Source: Bacillota bacterium (GTDB taxonomy: Bacteria > Bacillota_E > JAJZYS01 > JAJYTV01). Taken from it: DNA of 15,992 nucleotides. This document shows, one piece after another, positions 1 to 6,749 of the stretch. The translations under genes were made by a program, and so were the position numbers. The notes beneath the pieces are model-generated. The model had not been told where the DNA came from, did no database searches, and saw nothing but the letters and a program-made list of their open reading frames with translations. Positions within the stretch are counted from its first letter, which is position 1. Each line of letters opens with the position of its first letter. The DNA is taken from the NCBI GenBank assembly GCA_021845645.1, contig JAJZVM010000089.1, forward strand, positions 1 to 15,992, read 5' to 3'.

Positions 1-117
1 CGCCTCCGCGACGATCGAGACTTCCGGGTCTTCGACCAGCATGGCCCGCAACCCCGACCGCAGCACAGTCGAGTCGGCGACAGTGAGCACCCGAATGGGT
101 CCTAGTGCAGTCGGCAC
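1..117 (-). CDS. NarL/LuxR-type response regulator, N-terminal fragment
   Basis: The gene runs off the left edge; 39 codons are visible. The translation (VPTALGPIRVLTVADSTVLR, then SGLRAMLVEDPEVSIVAEA) matches the first strand and helix of a receiver domain of the NarL/LuxR type, in which a signal kinase phosphorylates an aspartate further along. The usual acidic pair at the end of strand 1 appears as Ala-Asp, so one of the two metal-binding acids may be missing. The GTG start is chosen because GGGAGGT lies 8 bases upstream (126-132). The frame stays open upstream to an ATG at 222, which would add 35 residues, but it has a weaker ribosome site and receiver domains normally begin near residue 5 to 10. 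The DNA-binding half and any partner kinase lie outside the window. Confidence 0.75.
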   Translation of the reverse strand, partial: MPTALGPIRVLTVADSTVLRSGLRAMLVEDPEVSIVAEA

Positions 118-135
118 GGTGTTCGACCTCCCACT

Positions 136-157
136 GGCGCGGCTCACCAGCCGCGCC
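136..157 (-). other. Perfect hairpin just upstream of the response-regulator ribosome site
   Basis: The arms GGCGCGGCT and AGCCGCGCC pair perfectly (9 bp) around a 4-base loop. On the minus strand the hairpin ends 3 bases before the GGGAGGT ribosome site at 126-132. There is no T run after it, so it does not look like an intrinsic terminator. It could be an mRNA structure controlling translation start or a protein-binding site. Function is unknown. Confidence 0.5.
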
Positions 158-670
158 AAGCTCCAAGGCCGCACTGAAGGGAACCCTCGGTGGTCCTCCA
201 CGTCGGAGCCTTCCGGGCGCATAAGACCTTGCGCGTCCTCAGCCGCGTGTCCCCGCTGAGATCCGGGCCGGTCGGAAGGCCCTCGCCATCCCACCGCCCC
301 ACCGCTCCTGTGCCTGCACTGCGGGGGGGAACCACCGCGCCTGCCTTCGCCGGAGGAGCTTGCGCTCCGCTTCACGAGCGAAGGCCCGGTCGTCGTGTCT
401 GCCGCCCGAAGCGCACGCCGCTTGGTCTCCCACCCTGCGGCCACTATCGGAGACGGGTCGCCCGCTGAGGCTACCTTCTCCGCATACTCATTGACGCGCC
501 GAACGCGCCAGCCGCGCAATCACCATTCGGTCGCGCAATGGGCGCAAGTATTAGCCTTCCCCTCAGACCTGCAGCGCTGGGCCGAGGACCACAGGGGGTG
601 GCCATATGGCATGGGCTCTAAGTCGATCGGACCGCTTAAGGGTGCTTTGGTAGTAATGGTCGTGCTGGTC
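158..670. other. Stretch without a convincing gene
   Basis: This region separates the stop of the 671-1672 gene from the response-regulator start. Short open frames exist on both strands but none combines a ribosome site, plausible composition and a recognisable protein. Small structures are visible: a 5-bp hairpin with a TTGC loop at 355-368 (GCAA when read on the minus strand), a direct repeat of CGCGCAAT separated by 11 bases near 514-540, and the palindrome GCCATATGGC at 601-610. I see no T-box, tRNA or transposase remnant. It may be a long 5' leader of the response-regulator gene or decayed sequence. Confidence 0.4.
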
Positions 671-1672
671 CTACCCGGCCGCCCGCGCACGTTGCACGGC
701 CTGCCAGAACACTTCGCCACTATCGTCGGCCATCAGGCGCTGCAGGAGCCCGGCGCCCTCCTGGGCCGCCACCTGGGCGAAGCGCGCGAAGAGGTATCCC
801 TTGAGCGCGATCGACCCCACCTCGCAGCTCGCCTGGGCAAGCCTGCCGGTCGGCAGCACCGTGACACCAGGCGCGGCGTAGTGGCGCCGGTAGTGTTCGG
901 TGGCGAGCATGATGAACCGCTGCCCGCGGTTCGGGGCCAGAGGTGGCCGCATCGCGTCGAGGCAGCACTGTCCGACCAGGAAGATGGCGAGGTCGTAACC
1001 CGCCAGCAGTTCGCGCACGGCCGACGGCAACCCCAGGTGGTCCGCCCACTGATGGAGCTCGGCGCGGTCGAAGTCCGTGAGCGAGATGCTGTGCGGCGCG
1101 ATCACGTCCTGTTCGCCGATGAGCCCGTAGCCGGGGGACATGATGCGCATGTCCACGTTGTCGCGGCCGAACGCCGCGCGCAGCGTCTCGACGCCGCTGC
1201 GCGTGAAGCGGAACTGGTCGCAGCAATAGAGCTCGGCGGCCGGGCGCAGGAAGGCTCTGAGCTCCGCCTCCCGCTCGCGCAGCCGCGCGGGATCGAGAAA
1301 GTCGTCCTTGTGGAGCTCATGCGGGTGGTGCACCGCCATGCGGCCGGTGCCGCTGGCGATGACTAGCAGTCGAGGGGCCTGCGCGCCGGCCGGTGCTGGA
1401 GCCGTCGGCAACGGCATCTCCCCCGCCGGCATGCGGTGGAAGGTGACGGTCTTGCGCCCAAGATGCACGGCGCGGCTGCGAAAGCCCGCAATCTGCCAGG
1501 GCTTGGGCGACTGGCTCGAGTTGGACCACCAGGGCCGGAAATTCCGCGCGGCGGCCGGCAACGGTGCGTCCAGGATCCGTTCCAGTTCCGCGAAGCTCAA
1601 CTCGACCTCCCGCACGCCGTCGGCGCGCAGCTGATCGAGATAGAGCACCAAGCGTTCGTATTTCGCCGTCAA
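671..1672 (-). CDS. Uncharacterised two-domain protein (DUF7662-like plus DUF6884-like)
   Basis: This is a 333-residue soluble protein of unknown function. Residues 1-80 (SFAELERIL, then AARNFRPWWSN, then a basic strand ending VTFHR) resemble a small bacterial domain I know as DUF7662. After a Pro/Ala linker (about 82-100), residues 101-333 begin with a beta strand (RLLVIASGTG) and contain MSPGYGLIGEQDVIAPHSIS at 178-197. This resembles the 'SAKYGL...VIAPYD' block of DUF6884-type proteins. Both family names are from memory. It starts at TTG, supported by GCAGGTGG a few bases upstream, and follows the TlpA-like gene after 25 bases, so it is probably its operon partner. No signal peptide or membrane helix is seen. 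No enzymatic function can be assigned. Confidence 0.7.
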   Translation of the reverse strand: MTAKYERLVLYLDQLRADGVREVELSFAELERILDAPLPAAARNFRPWWSNSSQSPKPWQIAGFRSRAVHLGRKTVTFHRMPAGEMPLPTAPAPAGAQAPRLLVIASGTGRMAVHHPHELHKDDFLDPARLREREAELRAFLRPAAELYCCDQFRFTRSGVETLRAAFGRDNVDMRIMSPGYGLIGEQDVIAPHSISLTDFDRAELHQWADHLGLPSAVRELLAGYDLAIFLVGQCCLDAMRPPLAPNRGQRFIMLATEHYRRHYAAPGVTVLPTGRLAQASCEVGSIALKGYLFARFAQVAAQEGAGLLQRLMADDSGEVFWQAVQRARAAG

Positions 1673-1697
1673 CCGCAGCCACCTGCCTTGGTGCTCG

Positions 1698-2246
1698 CTA
1701 CTGCGAGGGATAGTCGATCTTGCGCAGGTACTTCTTGATCAGGGCCGGGTAGAGAGGCAAGGACACCTCGGCGCGGATCACGCCCTGACGGTCGATGAAG
1801 AAGCTCGTGGGAATGGCCTGCACGCCGTAACGGTTGGCCACGCTGCCGCTCTGGTCGAGCAGCACGGGATACGCGATGCCGTACTGCTGGACGAAGGCGT
1901 CCACCTTGGCGATCGACGATTCCGACGCGGTCAGGTCGACGCCGATGAGGTCGAGGCCAGGGCTCTTCTTCGCCGTCTGGGCAAGATCATACGCCTCGGC
2001 ATTGCATGGCGGGCACCACGAGGCGAAGAAATTGAGCCATACGGGCTTGCCGCGCAGCGACCAAAGGCGAACCGACCCCTTGCCGTTCAGACGTGACAGC
2101 GTGAAGTCCGGGGCGATCTGCCCAACCTGTGTACCGACGCTGAGGGGCGCCTTCGGCACGGGTCTCAGGCCCCAGTAGAGAAGGCCGATGACGACGATGA
2201 TGGCGAAGAACGCGACGAGGGCCGTACCGTACCGAATGCGACGCAT
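1698..2246 (-). CDS. Membrane-anchored TlpA/ResA-like thiol-disulfide oxidoreductase
   Basis: A 182-residue protein with an uncleaved signal-anchor helix (about residues 8-26) and a thioredoxin fold on the outer face of the membrane. The active site WCPPC is at 77-81 (Cys78, Cys81) and the cis-proline loop AIPTSFF is at 144-150. The block APDFTL (45-50) is typical of the AhpC/TSA-ResA-TlpA group. Such proteins reduce disulfides outside the membrane, for example in apocytochrome c or copper-site assembly, and usually receive electrons from a CcdA/DsbD-type membrane protein. The ATG start has AGGAGG 8 bases upstream, and that site overlaps the stop of the CcdA-like gene, implying coupled translation. 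The exact client is not shown by the sequence. Confidence 0.9.
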   Translation of the reverse strand: MRRIRYGTALVAFFAIIVVIGLLYWGLRPVPKAPLSVGTQVGQIAPDFTLSRLNGKGSVRLWSLRGKPVWLNFFASWCPPCNAEAYDLAQTAKKSPGLDLIGVDLTASESSIAKVDAFVQQYGIAYPVLLDQSGSVANRYGVQAIPTSFFIDRQGVIRAEVSLPLYPALIKKYLRKIDYPSQ

Positions 2247-2258
2247 GACGAGTGCCTC

Positions 2259-2912
2259 CTATCCCACCCAGCCTGCCGCCAGGGCCACAGCGACCAGCAG
2301 CATCGCCAGCCCCGCGACGCGTCGAAGCCAGGGACTGGGCGCAACCCGACCGAGGATCAGATTCGCGACATGGCCCACCACCAGCAGGACGACAACCACA
2401 CCGACCCCGACCAACGCCGCAAGGACGAAGCCTCCCGCGACATCGCCCGCGTCGCCGAGCGACGCCGCACGGGCGAGCGCCGTGGATCCGCCCAGCGTGG
2501 GCAACGCGAACGCGGACCCGAAACCAAGCAGCAGCCCGGCCAGCCAGTCGGTGGCGGGCTGCTCCAGGATGGCGCGCCTGCGCAGTCTGCTCCAAAGGCT
2601 TTCCACGCCGGCGAGGTAGATGCCCTCGAAGGCCAGGATCAGGGCCAGGGCCAGCGTGGCAGCCCCGGCGTGCCGCATCAGAATGACGGACAAGTTCGTG
2701 CCAAAGAGATGCAAGAGGAGAAAAGCGACGAGGAAGGCGAAGATGTAGCTGAGGGCAGGGACGCGGCCGCCCTGCGGCGCGGCCCCGGCGATGAGCGCCA
2801 GCAGCGTCAGCCACAGGGGCCAGGCGAACGGAGACAGGATGGCGACAACTCCTGCGAGAAGAACGGCATCGTAGCTCAGACGCCACCAACCCCCGTGCAC
2901 CGTTGCCCTCAT
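2259..2912 (-). CDS. CcdA/DsbD-like membrane protein lacking both redox cysteines
   Basis: A 217-residue protein with about six membrane helices. Its layout follows CcdA: ILSPFAWPLWLTLLALIAG stands where CcdA has its first SPC-x-LPL motif. GFGSAFALPTLGGSTALARA stands where CcdA has WTPCIGP. The C-terminal helix after WLRRVAGL is also typical. In both motifs the cysteine is replaced (by Phe and Thr), and the whole protein contains no cysteine. It therefore cannot relay electrons by the usual disulfide mechanism, although it precedes an intact TlpA-like gene by 12 bases. The ATG at 2912 is chosen; upstream in-frame ATGs at 2948 and 2978 would run into the divergent transporter gene. The start is uncertain because the ribosome site (GGAG about 14 bases away) is weak. 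Confidence 0.7.
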   Translation of the reverse strand: MRATVHGGWWRLSYDAVLLAGVVAILSPFAWPLWLTLLALIAGAAPQGGRVPALSYIFAFLVAFLLLHLFGTNLSVILMRHAGAATLALALILAFEGIYLAGVESLWSRLRRRAILEQPATDWLAGLLLGFGSAFALPTLGGSTALARAASLGDAGDVAGGFVLAALVGVGVVVVLLVVGHVANLILGRVAPSPWLRRVAGLAMLLVAVALAAGWVG

Positions 2913-2926
2913 TGTAGCATCCCGCT

Positions 2927-2943
2927 CCGCCGGCCTGCGGCGG
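2927..2943. other. Inverted repeat between divergent genes
   Basis: CCGCCG and CGGCGG form a perfect 6-bp stem with a 5-base loop. It fills half of the 34-base gap between the CcdA-like start (2912) and the transporter start (2947). It could be an operator shared by both genes or an mRNA hairpin that hides the weak ribosome site of the transporter. Confidence 0.35.
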
Positions 2944-2946
2944 TGC

Positions 2947-4227
2947 ATGAAAGAAGCTGCAGGATTGTCCAACGTCATCGAACGCCACCGCGAGTTCTAC
3001 CTGCTGATGCTTTCCCGCGCGGTGCGCAGCTTCGGCATGGCCGTGATTTCCATCGTGCTGCCGCTGATCGTCGCGCATCAGGGTTACGGCGCGGGCGCGG
3101 CCGGTCTGATCTTCACGGCGGCGTCCGTTGGAGCCGCCGTGCTGCTGTTCAGCGCAGGGTTCGTCGGGGACCGCATCGGACGCAAGCCGGTGCTGGTCGC
3201 TCTGGCCGTGCTGGCCGCGATCACCACGGCCGGATTCGGGCTTGCGCGGAGCTATGCGCTGCTGATCGCCTTCGCCTTCTTCGGCGCCTTGGCGCGAGGC
3301 GGCGGCGCGGGCTCGGGCGGAGCCTGGGGGCCCTTCGCCCCCGTCGAGCAGCCGCTTATCGCGGAGGTGGTGCCGAGGTCCGCGAGAGCGGCGGTCCTGG
3401 GCCAGCTCAGCTTTGTCGGCGTGCTGGCGGGAGCTGTCGGCTCCCTTGCGGCCGCCCTGCCCGACGTGCTCCGCTCATCGATGCCGCTCCACGCCGCAGA
3501 AGCCCTGACCATGGTGCTGGCCGCCGTCATGCAGTTGGCGGCGGGCGTGCTGGTCCTTGGCGTGCGCGAGGCTCCCCTGCCGCCGCGCCTGCCGCATGAG
3601 ACGCACCAGCTCTCCGACCGCGCGAAGTCCGCGATCTGGCGGCTCTCCCTGACCAACACGCTCAACGGTCTCGGCGTCGGGTTCCTCGGACCGTTCCTGA
3701 CCTACTGGCTCGAGGTGCGCTACCACGTGGGCGCCGCCGCACTGGCGGGCCTCTACACCCTCGCGAACCTCGTCACCGCCCTGCCCTACCTGGGCGCCGC
3801 TCGGCTGGCCCAGCGCCTCGGCAGCGTGCCGGCAATCCTTTGGACGAGGCTCGTCGGAGCCTTCTTCACCGCCTGCCTGCCGCTGATGCCCACGTTCACG
3901 CTGGCGGGCCTCGTCTACATCCTGCGCATGATGTTCCAGACGGTCGCGAACCCCATCCGCCAGTCCTTCGTGCTGGACCTGGTGCCGCCCGAGGAGCGCG
4001 GCCGGCTCAACGCGGCCTCGTCCGTGCCGTCCCAGATCGCGACCGCCGTCAGCCCGACGGTCGGCGGATACCTGATGCAGGCGCTCGGCCTGATCGGACT
4101 GCCGCTCGAGCTGGCGGCGCTCTTCCAGGCCGCCAATGCGGTGCTGTTCAACTTCTTTTTCAGGCGGGCGCGCGATCCCGCGGCCATGGACCGCTCGCCG
4201 GCCTCGGGCGGCAATCAGGCGGACTAG
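2947..4227 (+). CDS. Major facilitator superfamily transporter
   Basis: A 426-residue integral membrane protein with about 12 hydrophobic helices in two halves. The MFS motif A is clear at residues 71-80 (GFVGDRIGRK), in the loop after helix 2. The corresponding loop in the second half (GAARLAQRLG) is degenerate, as in many drug or sugar exporters. A Gly-rich loop followed by PVEQPLIAEVVP lies around 115-140, and PPEERGRLNA occurs in the second half. The substrate cannot be read from the sequence. The ATG start lacks a clear ribosome site. The gene is divergent from the CcdA-like operon, and its last 4 bases overlap the end of the thioesterase gene. Confidence 0.9.
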   Translation: MKEAAGLSNVIERHREFYLLMLSRAVRSFGMAVISIVLPLIVAHQGYGAGAAGLIFTAASVGAAVLLFSAGFVGDRIGRKPVLVALAVLAAITTAGFGLARSYALLIAFAFFGALARGGGAGSGGAWGPFAPVEQPLIAEVVPRSARAAVLGQLSFVGVLAGAVGSLAAALPDVLRSSMPLHAAEALTMVLAAVMQLAAGVLVLGVREAPLPPRLPHETHQLSDRAKSAIWRLSLTNTLNGLGVGFLGPFLTYWLEVRYHVGAAALAGLYTLANLVTALPYLGAARLAQRLGSVPAILWTRLVGAFFTACLPLMPTFTLAGLVYILRMMFQTVANPIRQSFVLDLVPPEERGRLNAASSVPSQIATAVSPTVGGYLMQALGLIGLPLELAALFQAANAVLFNFFFRRARDPAAMDRSPASGGNQAD

Positions 4228-5072
4228 CCCAGGTCCTCGAGGTAGGTCGCCTCCGCGGTGGCGAGCAGGCTTCCCTCCTCAGCCAGCGCCAAGGCGGAGG
4301 CGAAGTGGATGCGGCGGCCATGGCGTTCGATGCGCGGGACGGCCCGCAGCGGTCCGGGCCTGCCGGGCAGGAGGTAGCGGATCGAGAAGCTGCCGAGACG
4401 TCCGGGCGTGGCGCCATCCTTGCGCAGTCCGGCCCGCATCGCCTCGTCGAGGAACGCGGCCATCGCACCGCCGTGCATGACGCCATCAGGATTGAGGTGC
4501 CGGTGCTCGATCGCCAGGGCAAGGGCGCCGTCGGCGTCACGAGCGCCCAGGAGTTCCCGAAAACTCGCGAACCCTTCCGCGTCGTCCTGCGCTGGCGAAA
4601 GGTGCCGACCTGCGCCCGCTCCGCGCGCGAAGTAGCCCTGCGCCGTCGCGACCAGATTTCCGCTGGACGCGTACACGGCGCCCTCGGCCGCGCCCTCGCG
4701 CCAGTCCGAAGCGAGCGGTGCCGCGCTGGCCACTGCCGAAAGCGGCCCTGTGGGCCACGCGCTCCGCACCAGGATCTGCAGGCTCACGGTGGCGAACGAC
4801 GAGGGCTCCGGCAGCCGCGAAGCGATGGCGTGGCCGAGCGCGATGTCGATGAGCGTCAGCAGGACGCCTGGCGCGATGCACCCGTCGTCGCCGAGACTGG
4901 CTGGGCTGGGGTCGGCGTCGACGCGCGCCTGGCCGGGACCGGGGAACGACACCCGCAGGCCGAGGGCCGAGCGGAAAGGGTTGAGGCGCGCCATGATCGC
5001 GGGCTCGGAGCTCTCTGACAACGCAAAACCACTCCTTGGGCGGGGTACGACAGGGTCAGCCATAGGCTCCAT
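4224..5072 (-). CDS. Tandem hotdog-fold (PaaI-type) acyl-CoA thioesterase
   Basis: A 282-residue soluble protein with two hotdog domains in one chain. The second carries the classic motif HLNPDGVMHGGAMAAFLDEA (192-211), with the HGG loop and the acid on the following helix, as in PaaI thioesterases that hydrolyse acyl-CoA esters. The first has CIAPGVLLTLIDIALG (65-80): the helix and Asp are kept but HGG is replaced by APG, so it may be structural or inactive. Single-domain PaaI proteins are about 140 residues, so this is an internal duplication that makes a pseudo-dimer. The start is uncertain: ATGs at 5072, 5063 and 4994 are possible. A -10-like GATAAT ends 11 bases before 5072, so the message could be almost leaderless. 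The acyl substrate is unknown. Confidence 0.8.
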   Translation of the reverse strand: MEPMADPVVPRPRSGFALSESSEPAIMARLNPFRSALGLRVSFPGPGQARVDADPSPASLGDDGCIAPGVLLTLIDIALGHAIASRLPEPSSFATVSLQILVRSAWPTGPLSAVASAAPLASDWREGAAEGAVYASSGNLVATAQGYFARGAGAGRHLSPAQDDAEGFASFRELLGARDADGALALAIEHRHLNPDGVMHGGAMAAFLDEAMRAGLRKDGATPGRLGSFSIRYLLPGRPGPLRAVPRIERHGRRIHFASALALAEEGSLLATAEATYLEDLG

Positions 5073-5083
5073 GTCCCGCTTGC

Positions 5084-5116
5084 ATTATCCTAGCGCAACC
5101 TCCACGCAGAGCCTAA
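5084..5116 (-). promoter_or_regulatory. Candidate promoter for the thioesterase gene
   Basis: On the minus strand TTAGGC (5116-5111) is followed after 18 bases by TAGGAT (5092-5087), with an overlapping GATAAT (5089-5084) that is a 5/6 match to the -10 consensus. Transcription from it would begin within a few bases of the ATG at 5072. The -35 element is poor. Confidence 0.4.
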
Positions 5117-5172
5117 GGCGGACATTCCAGCCACGCTTTGCGGCCGCTTGTCGGCAAACCTTACAAATCCTA

Positions 5173-5200
5173 TTGACCTTGGCGAAGGACGTGGTACGTT
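5173..5200 (+). promoter_or_regulatory. Promoter of the sulfocyanin-like lipoprotein gene
   Basis: TTGACC (5173-5178) is followed after 16 bases by TACGTT (5195-5200), which is preceded by TGG, giving an extended -10. A strong ribosome site GGGGGAG (5210-5216) lies 5 bases before the ATG at 5222. The -35 is near consensus and the -10 is weak. Confidence 0.5.
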
Positions 5201-5221
5201 TTCGCAAAAGGGGGAGTACAG

Positions 5222-5818
5222 ATGCGAGTGTTGCGCCCGCGCACCCTGATCGCTGTTGCCGGGGTCAGCCTGCTCCTGGCAGGGTGCGGGTCCGCCGCCA
5301 GTACGGGCGCGCCTGCCCACCACGCGAGCCATGCCAAGAAGACGTCGGCCAAGAAGGTGAAGTCTCCAAGCACCAAGACTGCCGCCGCCACGGGCGCATC
5401 GGCCCCCTTCATCACGAGCCAGGATCCAACCGCCAAGACCGTGACGCTGTCCATCGTCTCGGGGGCCACCATCGACAACTTCTACTACAACTTCGACGGC
5501 TACGACCAGGGCAACGCCACGATCACGGTGCCCCAGGGCTGGACGGTCAAGGTCGACTTCACGAACGAGAACGGCTCGAACAGCAGCGTCGTGATCGCCC
5601 CGAGCGTGTCGAACCTGACCCCCGCCTTCACCGGTGCGGCTTCCACCGACGTTTCGGTCGGGATGCAGGCAGGTCAGTCGCAGACGTTCCAGTTTGTCGC
5701 CAGCACCGCGGGCAACTACGTTCTCGCCTGCGGCGTGCCCGGTCAGGCGAGCCAGGACGGCATGTGGATCAAGTTCGTGGTGTCGGCCAGCGCGACGCAG
5801 GCCAGCAGCCAGCACTAG
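5222..5818 (+). CDS. Sulfocyanin-like cupredoxin lipoprotein lacking copper-site histidines
   Basis: A 198-residue secreted lipoprotein: a signal helix ends in the lipobox LAGC (Cys22), followed by a Lys/Ala/Ser/Thr linker to about residue 62 and one cupredoxin-like domain. NFDGYDQGNATITVPQGW, GQSQTFQF, LACGVPG and GMWIKFVVS follow the sulfocyanin (SoxE) pattern, where a His, Cys, His and Met hold a type-1 copper used for electron transfer. Here Cys170 and Met181 remain. The first His, normally in a PH-x-x-V-I context, is Ser (NSSVVIA, 121-126), and the second, normally GHA, is Gln175 (PGQA). The domain therefore probably does not bind a normal blue copper. It is preceded by its own promoter and divergent from the thioesterase gene. 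Sulfocyanin kinship is recognised by motif only. Confidence 0.8.
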   Translation: MRVLRPRTLIAVAGVSLLLAGCGSAASTGAPAHHASHAKKTSAKKVKSPSTKTAAATGASAPFITSQDPTAKTVTLSIVSGATIDNFYYNFDGYDQGNATITVPQGWTVKVDFTNENGSNSSVVIAPSVSNLTPAFTGAASTDVSVGMQAGQSQTFQFVASTAGNYVLACGVPGQASQDGMWIKFVVSASATQASSQH

Positions 5819-5847
5819 GGGTGACGTCGGCGCCACAGCGGGGCGCA

Positions 5848-5856
5848 TGGTAGAAT
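5848..5856 (+). promoter_or_regulatory. Extended -10 promoter of the pantothenate operon
   Basis: TGGTAGAAT combines the TGn extension with TAGAAT, a 5/6 match to the -10 consensus. No good -35 is present, as is common for extended -10 promoters. Transcription would start near 5863, about 15 bases before the ATG at 5878, leaving room for the GGGGGG ribosome site around 5867-5872. Confidence 0.5.
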
Positions 5857-5877
5857 GCCAGGGACAGGGGGGCGCGC

Positions 5878-6744
5878 ATGGCAGGCAAGGCCGTCGCGAT
5901 CGTCGGTCCCGGGCGGGTTGGCACAGCCATGGCCCTCGCCCTGCGTGACCAGATGTCGATGCTTGGCGCCGCGGGCGGCTCGCAGGCCGCGCAGGACCTC
6001 TTCCGGCGACGCACCGGCCTCATGATCCACCCCTCGGCCCCGGAGCTCTGCCGGGCGGCCGACTGGGTCTTCCTGACGGTCCCCGACCGCGCCGTGCGGC
6101 CCCTTGCGGCCGAACTCGGCGAGGCCGGGGCCTTCCGTGCCGGACAGGTCGTCGTGCACACGGCGGGCGCCCTGCCGAGCGAGGCGCTCAGGGCGGCCCA
6201 GGCGCACGGTGCCGACATCCTCGCGCTGCACCCCATGCAGTCCTTCGCGGATCCCGAGCTTGGCCCCAGGCTCTTTGACGGCATCACCTGCACCCTCGAA
6301 GGGACGCCCGGCGGGCGTTCGGCCGGCGAGGGGCTGGCCTACGCGCTCGGCATGCGGCCGTGGCAGGTCGCGGCAGAGGACAAGCCCCGCCTGCACGCGG
6401 CATGCTCGCTCGCGAGCAACGCCCTTGTCGCCCTCTTGAGCGTCGCCGCCAGCACCGCTGCGGGATCGGACGATCCAGCTCGGCGGGCGGAAGCCCTGCA
6501 GGCGCTTTTGCCGCTCAGCCGCGGTAGCGTCGAGAACCTACTGCGGCTCGGCCTGCCGCAGGCCCTCACAGGTCCGGTCGAGCGCGGTGACCTCGGCACC
6601 GTGGAGGCGCACCTCGACCTGCTGCAAGGTCCGGCGGAGGAGATCTACCGCACGCTTGGGCTCGTGGCGGTCGCCCTGGCCCGCGAGAAGGGGAGTCTGC
6701 CGCCACCCGAGGCGGACCGTCTGAGCGCGATGTTGCGGAGGTGA
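5878..6744 (+). CDS. Rossmann-fold/DUF2520 oxidoreductase in pantothenate operon
   Basis: A 288-residue protein. The N-terminus has a nucleotide-binding Rossmann motif GPGRVGTA (10-17) and a second strand block DWVFLTVPD (62-70). HTAGALPSEAL (94-104) and HPMQSFADP (118-126) are hallmarks of the Rossmann-like/DUF2520 family, followed by a helical C-terminal domain, as in 6-phosphogluconate- and ketopantoate-reductase-type enzymes. It is the first gene of an operon with panB and panC, and its stop lies inside the panB ribosome site. No canonical panE is present in the window. The likely role, by inference, is the NADPH-dependent reduction of ketopantoate to pantoate, the step between PanB and PanC. 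A non-PanE ketopantoate reductase (PanG) has been described in Francisella; whether this protein belongs to that family cannot be decided here. Confidence 0.85.
   Translation: MAGKAVAIVGPGRVGTAMALALRDQMSMLGAAGGSQAAQDLFRRRTGLMIHPSAPELCRAADWVFLTVPDRAVRPLAAELGEAGAFRAGQVVVHTAGALPSEALRAAQAHGADILALHPMQSFADPELGPRLFDGITCTLEGTPGGRSAGEGLAYALGMRPWQVAAEDKPRLHAACSLASNALVALLSVAASTAAGSDDPARRAEALQALLPLSRGSVENLLRLGLPQALTGPVERGDLGTVEAHLDLLQGPAEEIYRTLGLVAVALAREKGSLPPPEADRLSAMLRR
6737..6744 (+). promoter_or_regulatory. Ribosome binding site that fixes the panB start
   Basis: GGAGGTGA lies 5 bases before the ATG at 6750. A GTG at 6741 in the same frame falls inside this ribosome site, so the ATG is the better start. 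The site also overlaps the stop codon of the preceding gene, which suggests coupled translation. Confidence 0.8.
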
Positions 6745-6749
6745 ACGAG

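Noticed and set aside
181..335. Possible T-box or other riboswitch ahead of the response regulator
   Set aside because: A GGTGGTTCC-like string resembles a T-box core, but the ACCGCGG end, stem I signature and terminator are absent.
502..542. Short repeats of CGCGCAAT as a possible CRISPR or iteron array
   Set aside because: Only two copies of 8 bases are present, with no further periodic repeats.
520..720. Small minus-strand frame of 66 codons with two cysteines near its end
   Set aside because: No ribosome site, it overlaps the end of the neighbouring gene, and the peptide does not resemble any zinc-ribbon or toxin family.
395..1366. Long plus-strand open frame (323 codons)
   Set aside because: It lies antisense to the 671-1672 gene, gives an unnatural Arg/His-rich peptide and has no ribosome site; it is a GC-rich frame shadow.
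6741..6749. GTG at 6741 as the panB start
   Set aside because: The codon lies within the GGAGGTGA ribosome site itself; the ATG at 6750 has ideal spacing.
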